From a virus, in IMG/VR virus record IMGVR_UViG_3300010354_000405, positions 1 through 29,621 of that record: a DNA stretch of 29,621 nt; one strand, given 5' to 3'. Below, in pieces: positions 1 through 6,224 of the stretch (the first letter of the stretch is position 1; every line of letters starts with the position of its first letter). The position numbers were made by a program, and so were the translations under genes. The notes under the pieces are model-generated. The model was not told where the DNA came from. It was given only the letters and a program-made list of their open reading frames with translations, and made no database searches.

Positions 1-306
1 CAGAGCGAGTATAATATCACTTCTTGGTTTGTTTCAAAAGCGATTAGACAGTTACGAAAAGATACTGAAGTTAAAGCAATCATCTCTTACGCTGATAGTG
101 ATTTTCATACTGGCACAATCTATAGGGCTTGTAACTTTAAGTATTGTGGTCTTTCAGATCCAAAAAAAGATTTCTACTATGCAGACGGTACCAAGCATTC
201 ACGGGGTAAAGTAAAAGGTGTCGAGGGAGAATGGAAAGAACGCTCCCGCAAGCACCGTTATGTGATGATGTTTGATAAGAATCTAAAACTATTGTGGAGT
301 GTTTAG
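1..306 (+). CDS. Mom-like DNA modification protein (GNAT-like fold), C-terminal fragment
   Basis: Frame 1 is open from the first base to a TAG at 304-306. It gives the last 101 residues of a protein whose start lies upstream of the window. The fragment contains NITSWFVSKAIRQLR, then ISYADSDFHTGTIYRACNF and PKKDFYYADGTKHSRGK. I recognise this pattern from the phage Mu Mom family, which has a GNAT-like fold. Mu Mom converts adenine in phage DNA to a carbamoylmethyl-type derivative that resists host restriction. The same role for this protein is inferred, since the N-terminal half cannot be seen. The final 18 bp overlap the convergent gp53 gene. It could also be an ordinary GNAT acyltransferase, but the SYAD..H.GTIY.A.NF segment argues for Mom. 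Confidence 0.72.
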   Translation, partial: QSEYNITSWFVSKAIRQLRKDTEVKAIISYADSDFHTGTIYRACNFKYCGLSDPKKDFYYADGTKHSRGKVKGVEGEWKERSRKHRYVMMFDKNLKLLWSV

Positions 307-939
307 AGTATTTTCAGTCTTAATCAACTTAGTATTAATATACTGAGAAGACTTCTCATAGTACATAATAGAACGAATATCATTCAGATATTGCTGCAGA
401 TACTGTGGCTTTAGAATATAAATCGTTCTTTTTTTATTATTTTTATCAACCTCATAGTCATAGTTGGATATCCCTACAACTGGATTTAATGAAATATAAG
501 GATTATTTGGATCTGGAATAGTAAAATTAGAATCAACTATCTTACCTGCAGGTAAAATTAGATTACCTGTCGAATTTTTGACTTCAGTTGTTTGGTAATA
601 TTTTACCTCATACATTTTTTCTAGACCATATTTTTCTTCAACAAATCTATAAAGATCTCTATCAGAAAGAGGCCATTCATTTCTCACATTAATAATATTA
701 GCAGAAAGTAAAACAACCCAATCTAGGTCTGAAGATCCATATAATGCTTCTGCAATTGTATCTGGTCTTTCACCATCTCTAACCTGATATTTGTTAAAGA
801 GAGTAAATACGTTCTGTAAGTCATCACGAAGTTTAACTCTACGGAAAAGGTTCTTGACTCTTACATAATTGAGAGAAGAGTTTTTAGTCGGTAATTGAGA
901 TTGATACTCAATATCTGGTAGTTCTCTGAAGTAACTCAT
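289..939 (-). CDS. 53: Baseplate wedge protein gp53
   Basis: The protein has 216 residues, against about 196 in T4 gp53. The most diagnostic part is roughly residues 40-105 (VFTLFNKYQVRDGERPD, then ALYGSSDLDWVVLL, NEWPLSD and FVEEKYG), which is the LysM-like core of gp53. In T4, gp53 clamps neighbouring baseplate wedges together around the hub. The ATG lies 2 bp downstream of the gp48 stop, so the two are probably translationally coupled. It is the last gene of a minus-strand operon (gp4, unknown protein, gp48, gp53). Its 3' end overlaps the convergent Mom-like gene by 18 bp. The 111-residue tail beyond the core is somewhat longer than in T4 and carries no motif I recognise. Confidence 0.9.
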   Translation of the reverse strand: MSYFRELPDIEYQSQLPTKNSSLNYVRVKNLFRRVKLRDDLQNVFTLFNKYQVRDGERPDTIAEALYGSSDLDWVVLLSANIINVRNEWPLSDRDLYRFVEEKYGLEKMYEVKYYQTTEVKNSTGNLILPAGKIVDSNFTIPDPNNPYISLNPVVGISNYDYEVDKNNKKRTIYILKPQYLQQYLNDIRSIMYYEKSSQYINTKLIKTENTLNTPQ

Positions 940-940
940 C

Positions 941-2017
941 TTAGTATCCTACTCCTGGTCCAGATTCTGCTGTATCATAATCTTCTGCATAGACTGGATT
1001 CAATTCTTTAAATGTAAGTGCCATAGATATATGAACTGGTGTTCCATCTGAATATGTTGAATAATTTCCAGATGCAGTATAATCTAATCTCATATCTAGT
1101 AAGGCACAAGTCTTAAATGCATTCAAGAATGGGTGATCCGCACTTCCACTCTTATATTTAATTTCAAATACATCTGGAGCAGCAACTAATAATCCAATTC
1201 CAGCACCACTTGCAAGATTTGTTTTTGGTGACATTGCTTTCTTAAAAGATTTAATAATCTGCTTAACTGTTTGTGACTCATATGAGTCTCTTGGTGCAAA
1301 ATCAAATGTAAAATTAAATTCTCTTAAATTAACACTATTAAATAATAGTTCTAAATTTGGGTTTACTGCAGTTCCAGTGGATCTTCCCAAAATACTAGAT
1401 GCCGAAACATTTGCTCCAAGACTGTTAAGCACTTGTTGGGATGCTGCCGAAATTACACTACCTTGCCCTTCTCCACTTTTTGTAGCATTTACTGCGGTAG
1501 TATATGCATTTTGTAATATCTTTGTAATATCTCCTGGATTTTTAATTAATCCTTCTACCGCCTGTGCTCCTAATCCAGACAAAGGATTTAATCTATCGGC
1601 ACCCCAATCAACCGAATTTCCATCTGCTAATTGTTTTGGTATCGGCAAGTGAATATATTGTACTACACTTTGGAGTGATCCAGATTGTTTATTTCTTATT
1701 GACTCAGTCGCAGTTCCAAATCTTAAAGTTCCTGATTGAGTGTTGAATCCTGGAGGTTTATATTTAACTATTTTTATTTCAAGCCAATCCGAAGTGTTAT
1801 CCAATAAGGCATTTGGATATCTCAAAGGACCATTACCTTTTGGTGGCAAGGGTGAGGATGTTGGAGATTGATTAGTAATGCTTGCATTTCCATTAACATA
1901 TTCAGATAATGGCTTAACGTCAGAAACGTTAGCATACGATATACTATTATTTTGAGTAGCACTACTCAAATCTATATTATTTTGAGCTAGTGTATACCCA
2001 GAAATCGGATCTGCCAT
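941..2017 (-). CDS. 48: Baseplate tail-tube cap protein gp48
   Basis: The protein has 358 residues, close to the 364 of T4 gp48. The N-terminal 60 residues are Asn/Ser/Pro-rich. The tail-tube-like fold lies towards the C-terminus, with REFNFTFDFAPRDSYESQ, then a helix QIIKSFKKAMSPKT, then PDVFEIKYKSG, HPFLNAFKTCALLDMRLDY and MALTFKELNPVYAEDYD. This series is typical of gp48/gp54-type tube-initiating proteins. In T4, gp48 caps the central hub and, with gp54, nucleates polymerisation of the tail tube. The start is 13 bp after the stop of the preceding gene, with a late-promoter-like AATAAATA just upstream at 2032-2039. The distinction from gp54 rests on length and on the neighbouring gp53. Confidence 0.85.
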   Translation of the reverse strand: MADPISGYTLAQNNIDLSSATQNNSISYANVSDVKPLSEYVNGNASITNQSPTSSPLPPKGNGPLRYPNALLDNTSDWLEIKIVKYKPPGFNTQSGTLRFGTATESIRNKQSGSLQSVVQYIHLPIPKQLADGNSVDWGADRLNPLSGLGAQAVEGLIKNPGDITKILQNAYTTAVNATKSGEGQGSVISAASQQVLNSLGANVSASSILGRSTGTAVNPNLELLFNSVNLREFNFTFDFAPRDSYESQTVKQIIKSFKKAMSPKTNLASGAGIGLLVAAPDVFEIKYKSGSADHPFLNAFKTCALLDMRLDYTASGNYSTYSDGTPVHISMALTFKELNPVYAEDYDTAESGPGVGY

Positions 2018-2030
2018 CTACTTTTTTTAA

Positions 2031-2432
2031 CTATTTATTTTTAATTTTTGCAAAAGGGATAGATTGTAAATCTTTCACTTCTTCGGGATAAACCCGATGC
2101 AAAGACCCAACTATTTCTTGCCAAGTATATTGCCTTACTTCACCCCAGTGAAAATTAATTCCTCTGAATCCCCATTTGAATATATCAGTTACTGCAACAA
2201 ATGGGTAAGCATCATACTGTATACCAGAGGTCTTTGGATTGTATATGAAAGTATAATATTCACCTGAAGAATTTGGAACTACTTCTGTTTCTGAAAGAAC
2301 TTCTAATATTCTTAACATCATATCATCTGGATCTTCTACACCAATTAATTCTTTTAGAATAGGTCTAATTCTATTACTGTGAGTATCTGATATGTTGCTA
2401 GATTTTCTTTGTTTTATAGTTTTTCTTGGCAT
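2031..2432 (-). CDS. Conserved-looking hypothetical protein between gp4 and gp48
   Basis: I do not recognise a named family for this 133-residue protein. The N-terminus is basic and Ser/Thr-rich (MPRKTIKQRKSSN), possibly disordered. A compact domain follows from about residue 55 to 130, rich in aromatic residues: GEYYTFIYNPKTSGIQYD, then a short hydrophobic stretch, FKWGFRGINFHWG and RQYTWQEIVGSLHRVYPEE. No signal peptide or membrane segment is seen. It starts 1 bp after the gp4 stop and ends 13 bp before gp48, so it belongs to the structural operon and is probably a virion or assembly protein, an inference from position only. The many Trp/Tyr/Phe residues and the lack of charge clusters in the domain fit a small folded structural module. 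Confidence 0.75.
   Translation of the reverse strand: MPRKTIKQRKSSNISDTHSNRIRPILKELIGVEDPDDMMLRILEVLSETEVVPNSSGEYYTFIYNPKTSGIQYDAYPFVAVTDIFKWGFRGINFHWGEVRQYTWQEIVGSLHRVYPEEVKDLQSIPFAKIKNK
2032..2039 (-). promoter_or_regulatory. Candidate late promoter octamer for gp48/gp53
   Basis: On the minus strand this reads AATAAATA, matching the NATAAATA form of the T4-type late promoter element described for cyanophages. It ends 14 bp before the gp48 ATG at 2017, leaving a very short leader. It overlaps the stop codon of the preceding gene. The region is AT-rich, so a chance match is possible. Confidence 0.35.
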
Positions 2433-2433
2433 T

Positions 2434-2874
2434 TTAAGACCTAATATTTAAATCTTCTTCTGTAAGTATTTTAAATCCATACTGCCTATCCTCACACCAT
2501 TCTCTTGCATACTCCCATTTTGATTGATTCTTGGCATATTCCATCACTTCGTTTAGATACGCCTGAGTTCTTCTTTTTGGTTCTTTTGGAAGACTTAATT
2601 GCTTTTTGGGTTTAATTTCAACAAGATATTTTTTAATAGAACCATTTGGCATTTGTTCTTTCACATAGAAGTCGGGAAAATATCTATGAGGTCTTCCATC
2701 AATTGGAGATTTATACCAGATAAAAATTTCTTCACTAGACCATTCTAGAATATTATCATTTGAATCTAGATATTTCATATACTTTCTTTCCCACAAAGAT
2801 CTCCAAATTACTTGAGTTGGGTCTCCCTTGTATTTTTGTGGATTTTTAATTTTGTATTTTCCTTTGTATGACAT
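2434..2874 (-). CDS. 4: Head completion protein gp4 (T4 gp4/50/65 family)
   Basis: The protein has 146 residues, against about 150 in T4 gp4. The N-terminus MSYKGKYKIKNPQKYKGDP, followed by VIWRSLWERKYMKYLD and then ILEWSSEEIFI and GRPHRYFPDFYVKEQ, is the hallmark of the family. It resembles a small PD-(D/E)XK-type nuclease fold, with the PDFYV and EIKPKKQ segments (about residues 64-90) in the place of the catalytic acid and E-x-K. Known role: completing the packaged head before tail joining. It is the first gene of the minus-strand operon. Its ATG (2872-2874) touches the plus-strand promoter-like element of the divergent tail gene. The start is supported by homology at the very N-terminus. 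Confidence 0.88.
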   Translation of the reverse strand: MSYKGKYKIKNPQKYKGDPTQVIWRSLWERKYMKYLDSNDNILEWSSEEIFIWYKSPIDGRPHRYFPDFYVKEQMPNGSIKKYLVEIKPKKQLSLPKEPKRRTQAYLNEVMEYAKNQSKWEYAREWCEDRQYGFKILTEEDLNIRS

Positions 2875-2881
2875 CTAAATA
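2874..2881 (+). promoter_or_regulatory. Candidate late promoter for the plus-strand tail operon
   Basis: The octamer TCTAAATA differs from the T4 late consensus TATAAATA at one base. It lies 34 bp upstream of the GTG at 2916. Its first base is the A of the divergent gp4 start codon. It mirrors an identical octamer on the other strand at 2908-2915. No -35 box is expected for a T4-type late promoter. Confidence 0.45.
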
Positions 2882-2907
2882 ACTACATCATAAAAACTTA
2901 ATAAAGG

Positions 2908-2915
2908 TATTTAGA
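2908..2915 (-). promoter_or_regulatory. Candidate late promoter for the gp4-gp53 operon
   Basis: Read on the minus strand this is TCTAAATA, the mirror of the plus-strand octamer at 2874-2881. It lies 33 bp upstream of the gp4 ATG and directly abuts the GTG of the opposite gene. The spacing to the start codon matches that of its partner to within a base, which supports a designed divergent pair rather than a chance match. Confidence 0.45.
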
Positions 2916-3662
2916 GTGCCTATACGTCGCCCAATATCAGCGTTTAAAAAGACTCTCACAAACCTAGCACAAACGTCACATTATCAAGTGATAATGGATG
3001 CACCTTATCCTGTGAGAAGATATTTATTGGATAGAGGGATTGATCCGTTCTTTATTACTGAAAACGTTGGTTTATTGTGTTCTTCTGCATCTCTGCCAGG
3101 AAGTTCATATGCAACATCAGATATTGTCGGAAACTTCACGGGTGTTGTTGAGAGAATGGCTCACACTCGTCAGTTTACTCAAATTGATTTAGAATTTTAT
3201 GTCGATAAAGATTATAAGATAGTCAAGTTTTTAGAACACTGGATGGAATTTATATCTAGTGGATCTCAGGTAAATCCTGGAAGAGATGGATACTTCTTTA
3301 GAATGAGATATCCAAAAGATTATAAGACTGACCGCACAAGAATTATAAAATTTGATAGAGATTATGCCGCAGAAATAGAATATACTTTCTTTGGTTTATT
3401 TCCTCTTTCAATTAATAATATAAGCGTTTCATATGACTCTTCTAATATTTTGAAGGCATCCGCAACATTTAACTTTGATCGTTATGTTTGCGGTCCAGTT
3501 ACCAGTCTTGATTTTGTTAGGGGAATTAATTTTAACAATATTATCAAAAATCCATCTACACCACCAGTAATTTACAGAACAGGTCAATCTCTTGGAAATG
3601 AGAGTGGTGTTAGAGGAGTTACTTACAAACCAGGAAATGTTAATCCTACTATAGTAAGATAA
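2916..3662 (+). CDS. Tail-tube-fold protein of the gp19/gp54 type
   Basis: This 248-residue protein starts at GTG. AAAGG at 2903-2907 lies 8 bp upstream, and the next in-frame ATG is only at codon 27, so GTG is preferred. The segment around residues 65-110 (MAHTRQFTQIDLEFYVDKD, then KIVKFLEHWMEFI) is the signature of the phage T4 gp19-like tube fold. It is followed by beta-rich sequence ending in ASATFNFDRYVCG. T4 gp19, gp48 and gp54 share this fold. Next to a gp48-containing operon and directly upstream of the chaperone and tape-measure genes, it is most likely the gp54-equivalent tube initiator, but a minor tube protein is possible. The last 45 residues are Asn/Gly/Pro-rich and probably extended. 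Confidence 0.8.
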   Translation: MPIRRPISAFKKTLTNLAQTSHYQVIMDAPYPVRRYLLDRGIDPFFITENVGLLCSSASLPGSSYATSDIVGNFTGVVERMAHTRQFTQIDLEFYVDKDYKIVKFLEHWMEFISSGSQVNPGRDGYFFRMRYPKDYKTDRTRIIKFDRDYAAEIEYTFFGLFPLSINNISVSYDSSNILKASATFNFDRYVCGPVTSLDFVRGINFNNIIKNPSTPPVIYRTGQSLGNESGVRGVTYKPGNVNPTIVR

Positions 3663-3673
3663 ATAATCTTACT
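3653..3673. promoter_or_regulatory. Late promoter octamer inside an 8-bp inverted repeat
   Basis: AGTAAGAT (3653-3660) and ATCTTACT (3666-3673) form a perfect 8-bp inverted repeat with a 5-nt loop AAATA. The repeat spans the stop codon of the tube-fold gene. The plus-strand octamer GATAAATA (3658-3665), matching NATAAATA, sits across the left arm and loop, 23 bp before the ATG of the gp26 gene at 3689. There is no GC-rich stem or T-tract, so it does not look like an intrinsic terminator. It could serve as a promoter for gp26 onward, or the transcript may fold into a weak hairpin. Confidence 0.45.
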
Positions 3674-3688
3674 GAATTGTAGGATATT

Positions 3689-4408
3689 ATGCCTTTACCA
3701 AAAATTGCTACACCAACATATGAGTTGGAAATACCATCAACTGGAAAAAAAATTAATTACAGACCTTTTTTAGTCAAGGAAGAAAAAGTTCTTATTATTG
3801 CTATGGAGAGTGAAGATCCAAAGCAAATAGCTAATGCCGTTAAAACTTTAATATCTAACTGCATCTTAACAAAAGGGGTAAAAGTAGATAATCTTTCAAC
3901 ATTTGATATTGAATATTTGTTTTTGAATATTCGTGGAAAATCTGTTGGGGAAACAGTAGAAGTTATGATTACTTGCCCAGATGATGGGGAAACTAAAATT
4001 CCCATTGAAATAAATTTAGACGATATTAAAGTCGAAACAAGTGAAGAACATAGTAGAGATATTAAACTTGATGAAAATTTAACATTAAGAATGAAATATC
4101 CATCTTTGAATGAATTCATCAAAAACAACTTTACGAATATTAGTAATGTTACTGTTGATGAGACCTTTGATCTGATTTGCTCTTGTATGGAGCAAGTATA
4201 TTCCGAGGAAGAATCTTGGTCTGCTGCAGATTGTACTAAAAAAGAATTAACAGAATTTCTTGAGCAATTGTCTTCGGTTCAATTTAAACAGATTGAAAAG
4301 TTTTTTGAAACGATGCCGAAACTTTCGCATACTATTAAGTTTACTAATCCAAAAACTAAAGTTGAAAATGAGGTTATTCTGGAGGGATTATCCGATTTTT
4401 TCGCATAG
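3689..4408 (+). CDS. 26: Baseplate hub / tail assembly chaperone, T4 gp26 family
   Basis: The protein has 239 residues, against 208 in T4 gp26. The opening MPLPKIATPTYELEIPSTGK with YRPFLVKEEKVLIIAME, NAVKTLISNCI and FDIEYLFLNIRGKSVGE is the characteristic pattern of T4-type base-plate family gp26. Two further parts follow: a small beta region (TCPDDGETKIPIEINLDD) and a C-terminal helical part with an acidic stretch near residue 170. The ATG is preceded by TAGGA. In T4, gp26 acts in hub assembly. In long-tailed phages generally, the gene just before the tape measure encodes the G-type chaperone. The 3' end carries a strong-looking -1 frameshift signal (4381-4435) that would extend it into the 57-aa ORF. 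A 298-aa fusion is then expected in addition to the 239-aa form. Confidence 0.85.
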   Translation: MPLPKIATPTYELEIPSTGKKINYRPFLVKEEKVLIIAMESEDPKQIANAVKTLISNCILTKGVKVDNLSTFDIEYLFLNIRGKSVGETVEVMITCPDDGETKIPIEINLDDIKVETSEEHSRDIKLDENLTLRMKYPSLNEFIKNNFTNISNVTVDETFDLICSCMEQVYSEEESWSAADCTKKELTEFLEQLSSVQFKQIEKFFETMPKLSHTIKFTNPKTKVENEVILEGLSDFFA

Positions 4409-4435
4409 GAATGGCGCACGAAGATCTTGCGTCAT
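4381..4435 (+). promoter_or_regulatory. Predicted programmed -1 ribosomal frameshift signal
   Basis: Three elements occur in the classical order. GGAGGG at 4381-4386 is an internal Shine-Dalgarno-like element. The heptamer T TTT TTC at 4396-4402 is in the zero frame of gp26, 9 nt downstream. After an 8-nt spacer, a stem-loop at 4411-4435 pairs ATGGCGCA (4411-4418) with TGCGTCAT (4428-4435), 8 bp with one G-U and a 9-nt loop. The gp26 stop TAG lies at 4406-4408. A -1 slip continues into CGC ATA GGA and then exactly into the frame of the 57-aa ORF. The arrangement resembles dnaX and the G/GT tail-chaperone genes of other phages. Frameshifting itself is inferred. Confidence 0.7.
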
Positions 4436-4584
4436 ATTATAAAGTAAACTTTGCCTTGATTCAACACCATAAATATAGTTTGACGGAGTTGGAAAATATG
4501 ATTCCCTGGGAAAGAGAAGTTTATCTTACTTTCCTTCAACAGTATATTGAAGAAGAAAACTTAAAAAACAAGGTAAATGGTTGA
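4411..4584 (+). CDS. Small downstream ORF, probable frameshift extension of gp26
   Basis: This 57-residue ORF runs from an ATG 2 bp after the gp26 stop to a TGA that overlaps the next gene by 8 bp. The sequence is compact and conserved-looking: DLASYYKVNFALIQHH, then YSLTELENMIPWEREVYL and an acidic helix. The pattern YY..NF.L.QHH..S..ELE.MIPWERE is like the T part of G/GT-type tail chaperones, judged from general appearance. Independent initiation looks poor: AGGA directly abuts the ATG and the ATG is buried in an 8-bp stem. It is therefore most likely made as a C-terminal extension through the -1 frameshift at 4396-4402, giving a 298-aa protein. T4 gp51 (about 249 aa) is another hub-assembly factor, but length does not support equating them. 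Confidence 0.75.
   Translation: MAHEDLASYYKVNFALIQHHKYSLTELENMIPWEREVYLTFLQQYIEEENLKNKVNG
4468..4475 (+). promoter_or_regulatory. Candidate late promoter upstream of the tape-measure-like genes
   Basis: CATAAATA matches the NATAAATA octamer. It lies inside the 57-aa ORF, about 100 bp upstream of the ATG at 4577. The same octamer also occurs inside other coding regions of this window (for example 7733-7740 and 11397-11404), so the match alone is weak evidence. Confidence 0.25.
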
Positions 4585-6223
4585 GATCTCATCACCACTA
4601 TCCAGAGAAAATAGAATTCAGATATCCAGATCTAGTACAATTTCTGGGTTGTTGGATGATAGAGCTTCCATTTTATCCCAGAATCCATTAAATGCTCAGA
4701 GAAATACTGGTCCAGATCCAGAGACATTAAAGTTTCTGGAATCAAATCAATCTTCTTTGAATGTTATATCATCTGGATTAGTTACACTTGGACAAAGAAT
4801 AGATGTTTTGTCCAGTTCATTGAATTCTTTATCATCTAGTATTGTCAATAACAATTTTCTTGAAAGTTATAGAGAACAACAAAAGTTACAGCAGGATAGG
4901 GCATTAGAGCAGCAAGCACTTAGAGACGAGTCAGAAGCTTTAATAGAAAGAAAGATTAGTGCTGCTGTAACTGCACCTGTTCAGGATGTTGCAGAGAAAA
5001 CAACATCAACATTATCTTCGTTGATGGGAACACTAACCAAATTTTTTGTTGGTTGGTTAGCATATAAAGGAATATTCCAAATAAAAGATCTAATTGATGG
5101 TTCTTTTGAAAATCTAAAACAGATTCAGACATCTGCAGAAAATAGTTTTAAATTTGTTTATAATATATTCGATACAATAAAAGGTGGAATAGAAAATGTT
5201 ATAAGTACGGTTATTGGTTTTACTAACTCAATAACTGAGTTTGTGGGGAATAATCCACTTGTAAATTTTGTTAAAAATTTAATTTCTGGGGACAGTGGTG
5301 ATAAAAATACACCCAACAATTCACCATCTCCAAATAACTCTCCAAGTATTAGTACTCCAGAGTCTTCACAATCTTCCCCTAATTTATTGGGATCCATTAC
5401 TGAAAATCCAGCAGTTAAGACAGTAACAGAAACCACATCATCTGCCTTAGAAGGTATGGGTAAAATGATGTCTGGATTTATGGTACCTAAAAATGAGAAG
5501 GAAGGTAATTTACCTACTACAAATCCTGGATCATTTTTGCCTGGTTTATTTGGATTGGCGTCAAAGAGTGTCACAGATCTATATGGATCTATGACTGGTC
5601 AACAATCTAAAAATCAATCGCAGACCACACAAAATCAACCACAACCTATTCCACAAATAGAACCTAAGGAAAAGAAAGTAAATACTCCTCAACCACCAGA
5701 ATCTAAAGATAACGTTAAAACTCCAGAAAAATCACCAGAGTTACAGACTCCTTTTGTTATTCAATCACCATCTATGGAACAAAATATTGAACAAGATACT
5801 GAATCAGTCAGTACTTCTGTTAATTTTGGTGATCAACTTACTAGTATCAACTCTAAAATTTTTCCAACATATAGTGAATCTAAAAATTATGCAGTAGATT
5901 TATCCTCAGTTTTGGATATTAAAAATCCACTAAAAACTGAGGATGATTCTCTGATGCCTTACACATCAGAAGTTGAGGCAGAAAGAGCAATTACTTCTCC
6001 TACTCCAAGTCCAGTTATTGAAGGCATACAAAAACCATCTTCTAATGTAGGTCCAGTCGAAAAACCAAAACCAAATATAACTGTTGCACCAATTCCCCAA
6101 CAAGCACCACCACCTCCACAACAAATGAGTTCTGCTAGTAATGATGTACCTGCAATTCCATCATCTAACCCTGATAATTTTTATGCCTTATATTCACAAA
6201 TACACTATAATGTCGTAATATAA
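4577..6223 (+). CDS. Tape-measure-like structural protein, first paralogue
   Basis: This 548-residue protein starts at ATG 4577 after AAGG, overlapping the small ORF by 8 bp. It has three parts. Residues 1-130 are helical with heptad-like LxxL/SS patterns (SLNVISSGLVTLGQRIDVLS) and a Gln/Glu-rich coiled-coil stretch. Residues about 145-215 are more hydrophobic, with FFVGWLAYKGIFQIKDLIDG and a run of amphipathic helix. From about 235 to the end it is low-complexity Pro/Ser/Gln/Asn. It sits exactly where the tape measure gene normally follows the chaperone frameshift pair, and T4 gp29 is of similar size (590 aa). I infer a tape-measure or tape-associated role. The F..GWL.Y core recurs in the next protein. 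It could instead be a scaffold or minor tail protein. Confidence 0.7.
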   Translation: MVEISSPLSRENRIQISRSSTISGLLDDRASILSQNPLNAQRNTGPDPETLKFLESNQSSLNVISSGLVTLGQRIDVLSSSLNSLSSSIVNNNFLESYREQQKLQQDRALEQQALRDESEALIERKISAAVTAPVQDVAEKTTSTLSSLMGTLTKFFVGWLAYKGIFQIKDLIDGSFENLKQIQTSAENSFKFVYNIFDTIKGGIENVISTVIGFTNSITEFVGNNPLVNFVKNLISGDSGDKNTPNNSPSPNNSPSISTPESSQSSPNLLGSITENPAVKTVTETTSSALEGMGKMMSGFMVPKNEKEGNLPTTNPGSFLPGLFGLASKSVTDLYGSMTGQQSKNQSQTTQNQPQPIPQIEPKEKKVNTPQPPESKDNVKTPEKSPELQTPFVIQSPSMEQNIEQDTESVSTSVNFGDQLTSINSKIFPTYSESKNYAVDLSSVLDIKNPLKTEDDSLMPYTSEVEAERAITSPTPSPVIEGIQKPSSNVGPVEKPKPNITVAPIPQQAPPPPQQMSSASNDVPAIPSSNPDNFYALYSQIHYNVVI

Positions 6224-6224
6224 A

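Noticed and set aside
29-214. 61-codon plus-strand frame with a hydrophobic stretch that could pass for a membrane protein
   Set aside because: It lies inside the Mom-like gene in another frame. The frame-1 reading has clear family motifs and is open from the window edge.
328-347. Hairpin (8-bp stem with one G-U, 4-nt loop) 21 bp after the Mom-like stop, as terminator
   Set aside because: The stem is AT-rich, no T-tract follows on either strand, and it lies within gp53 codons. It is not convincing as a terminator.
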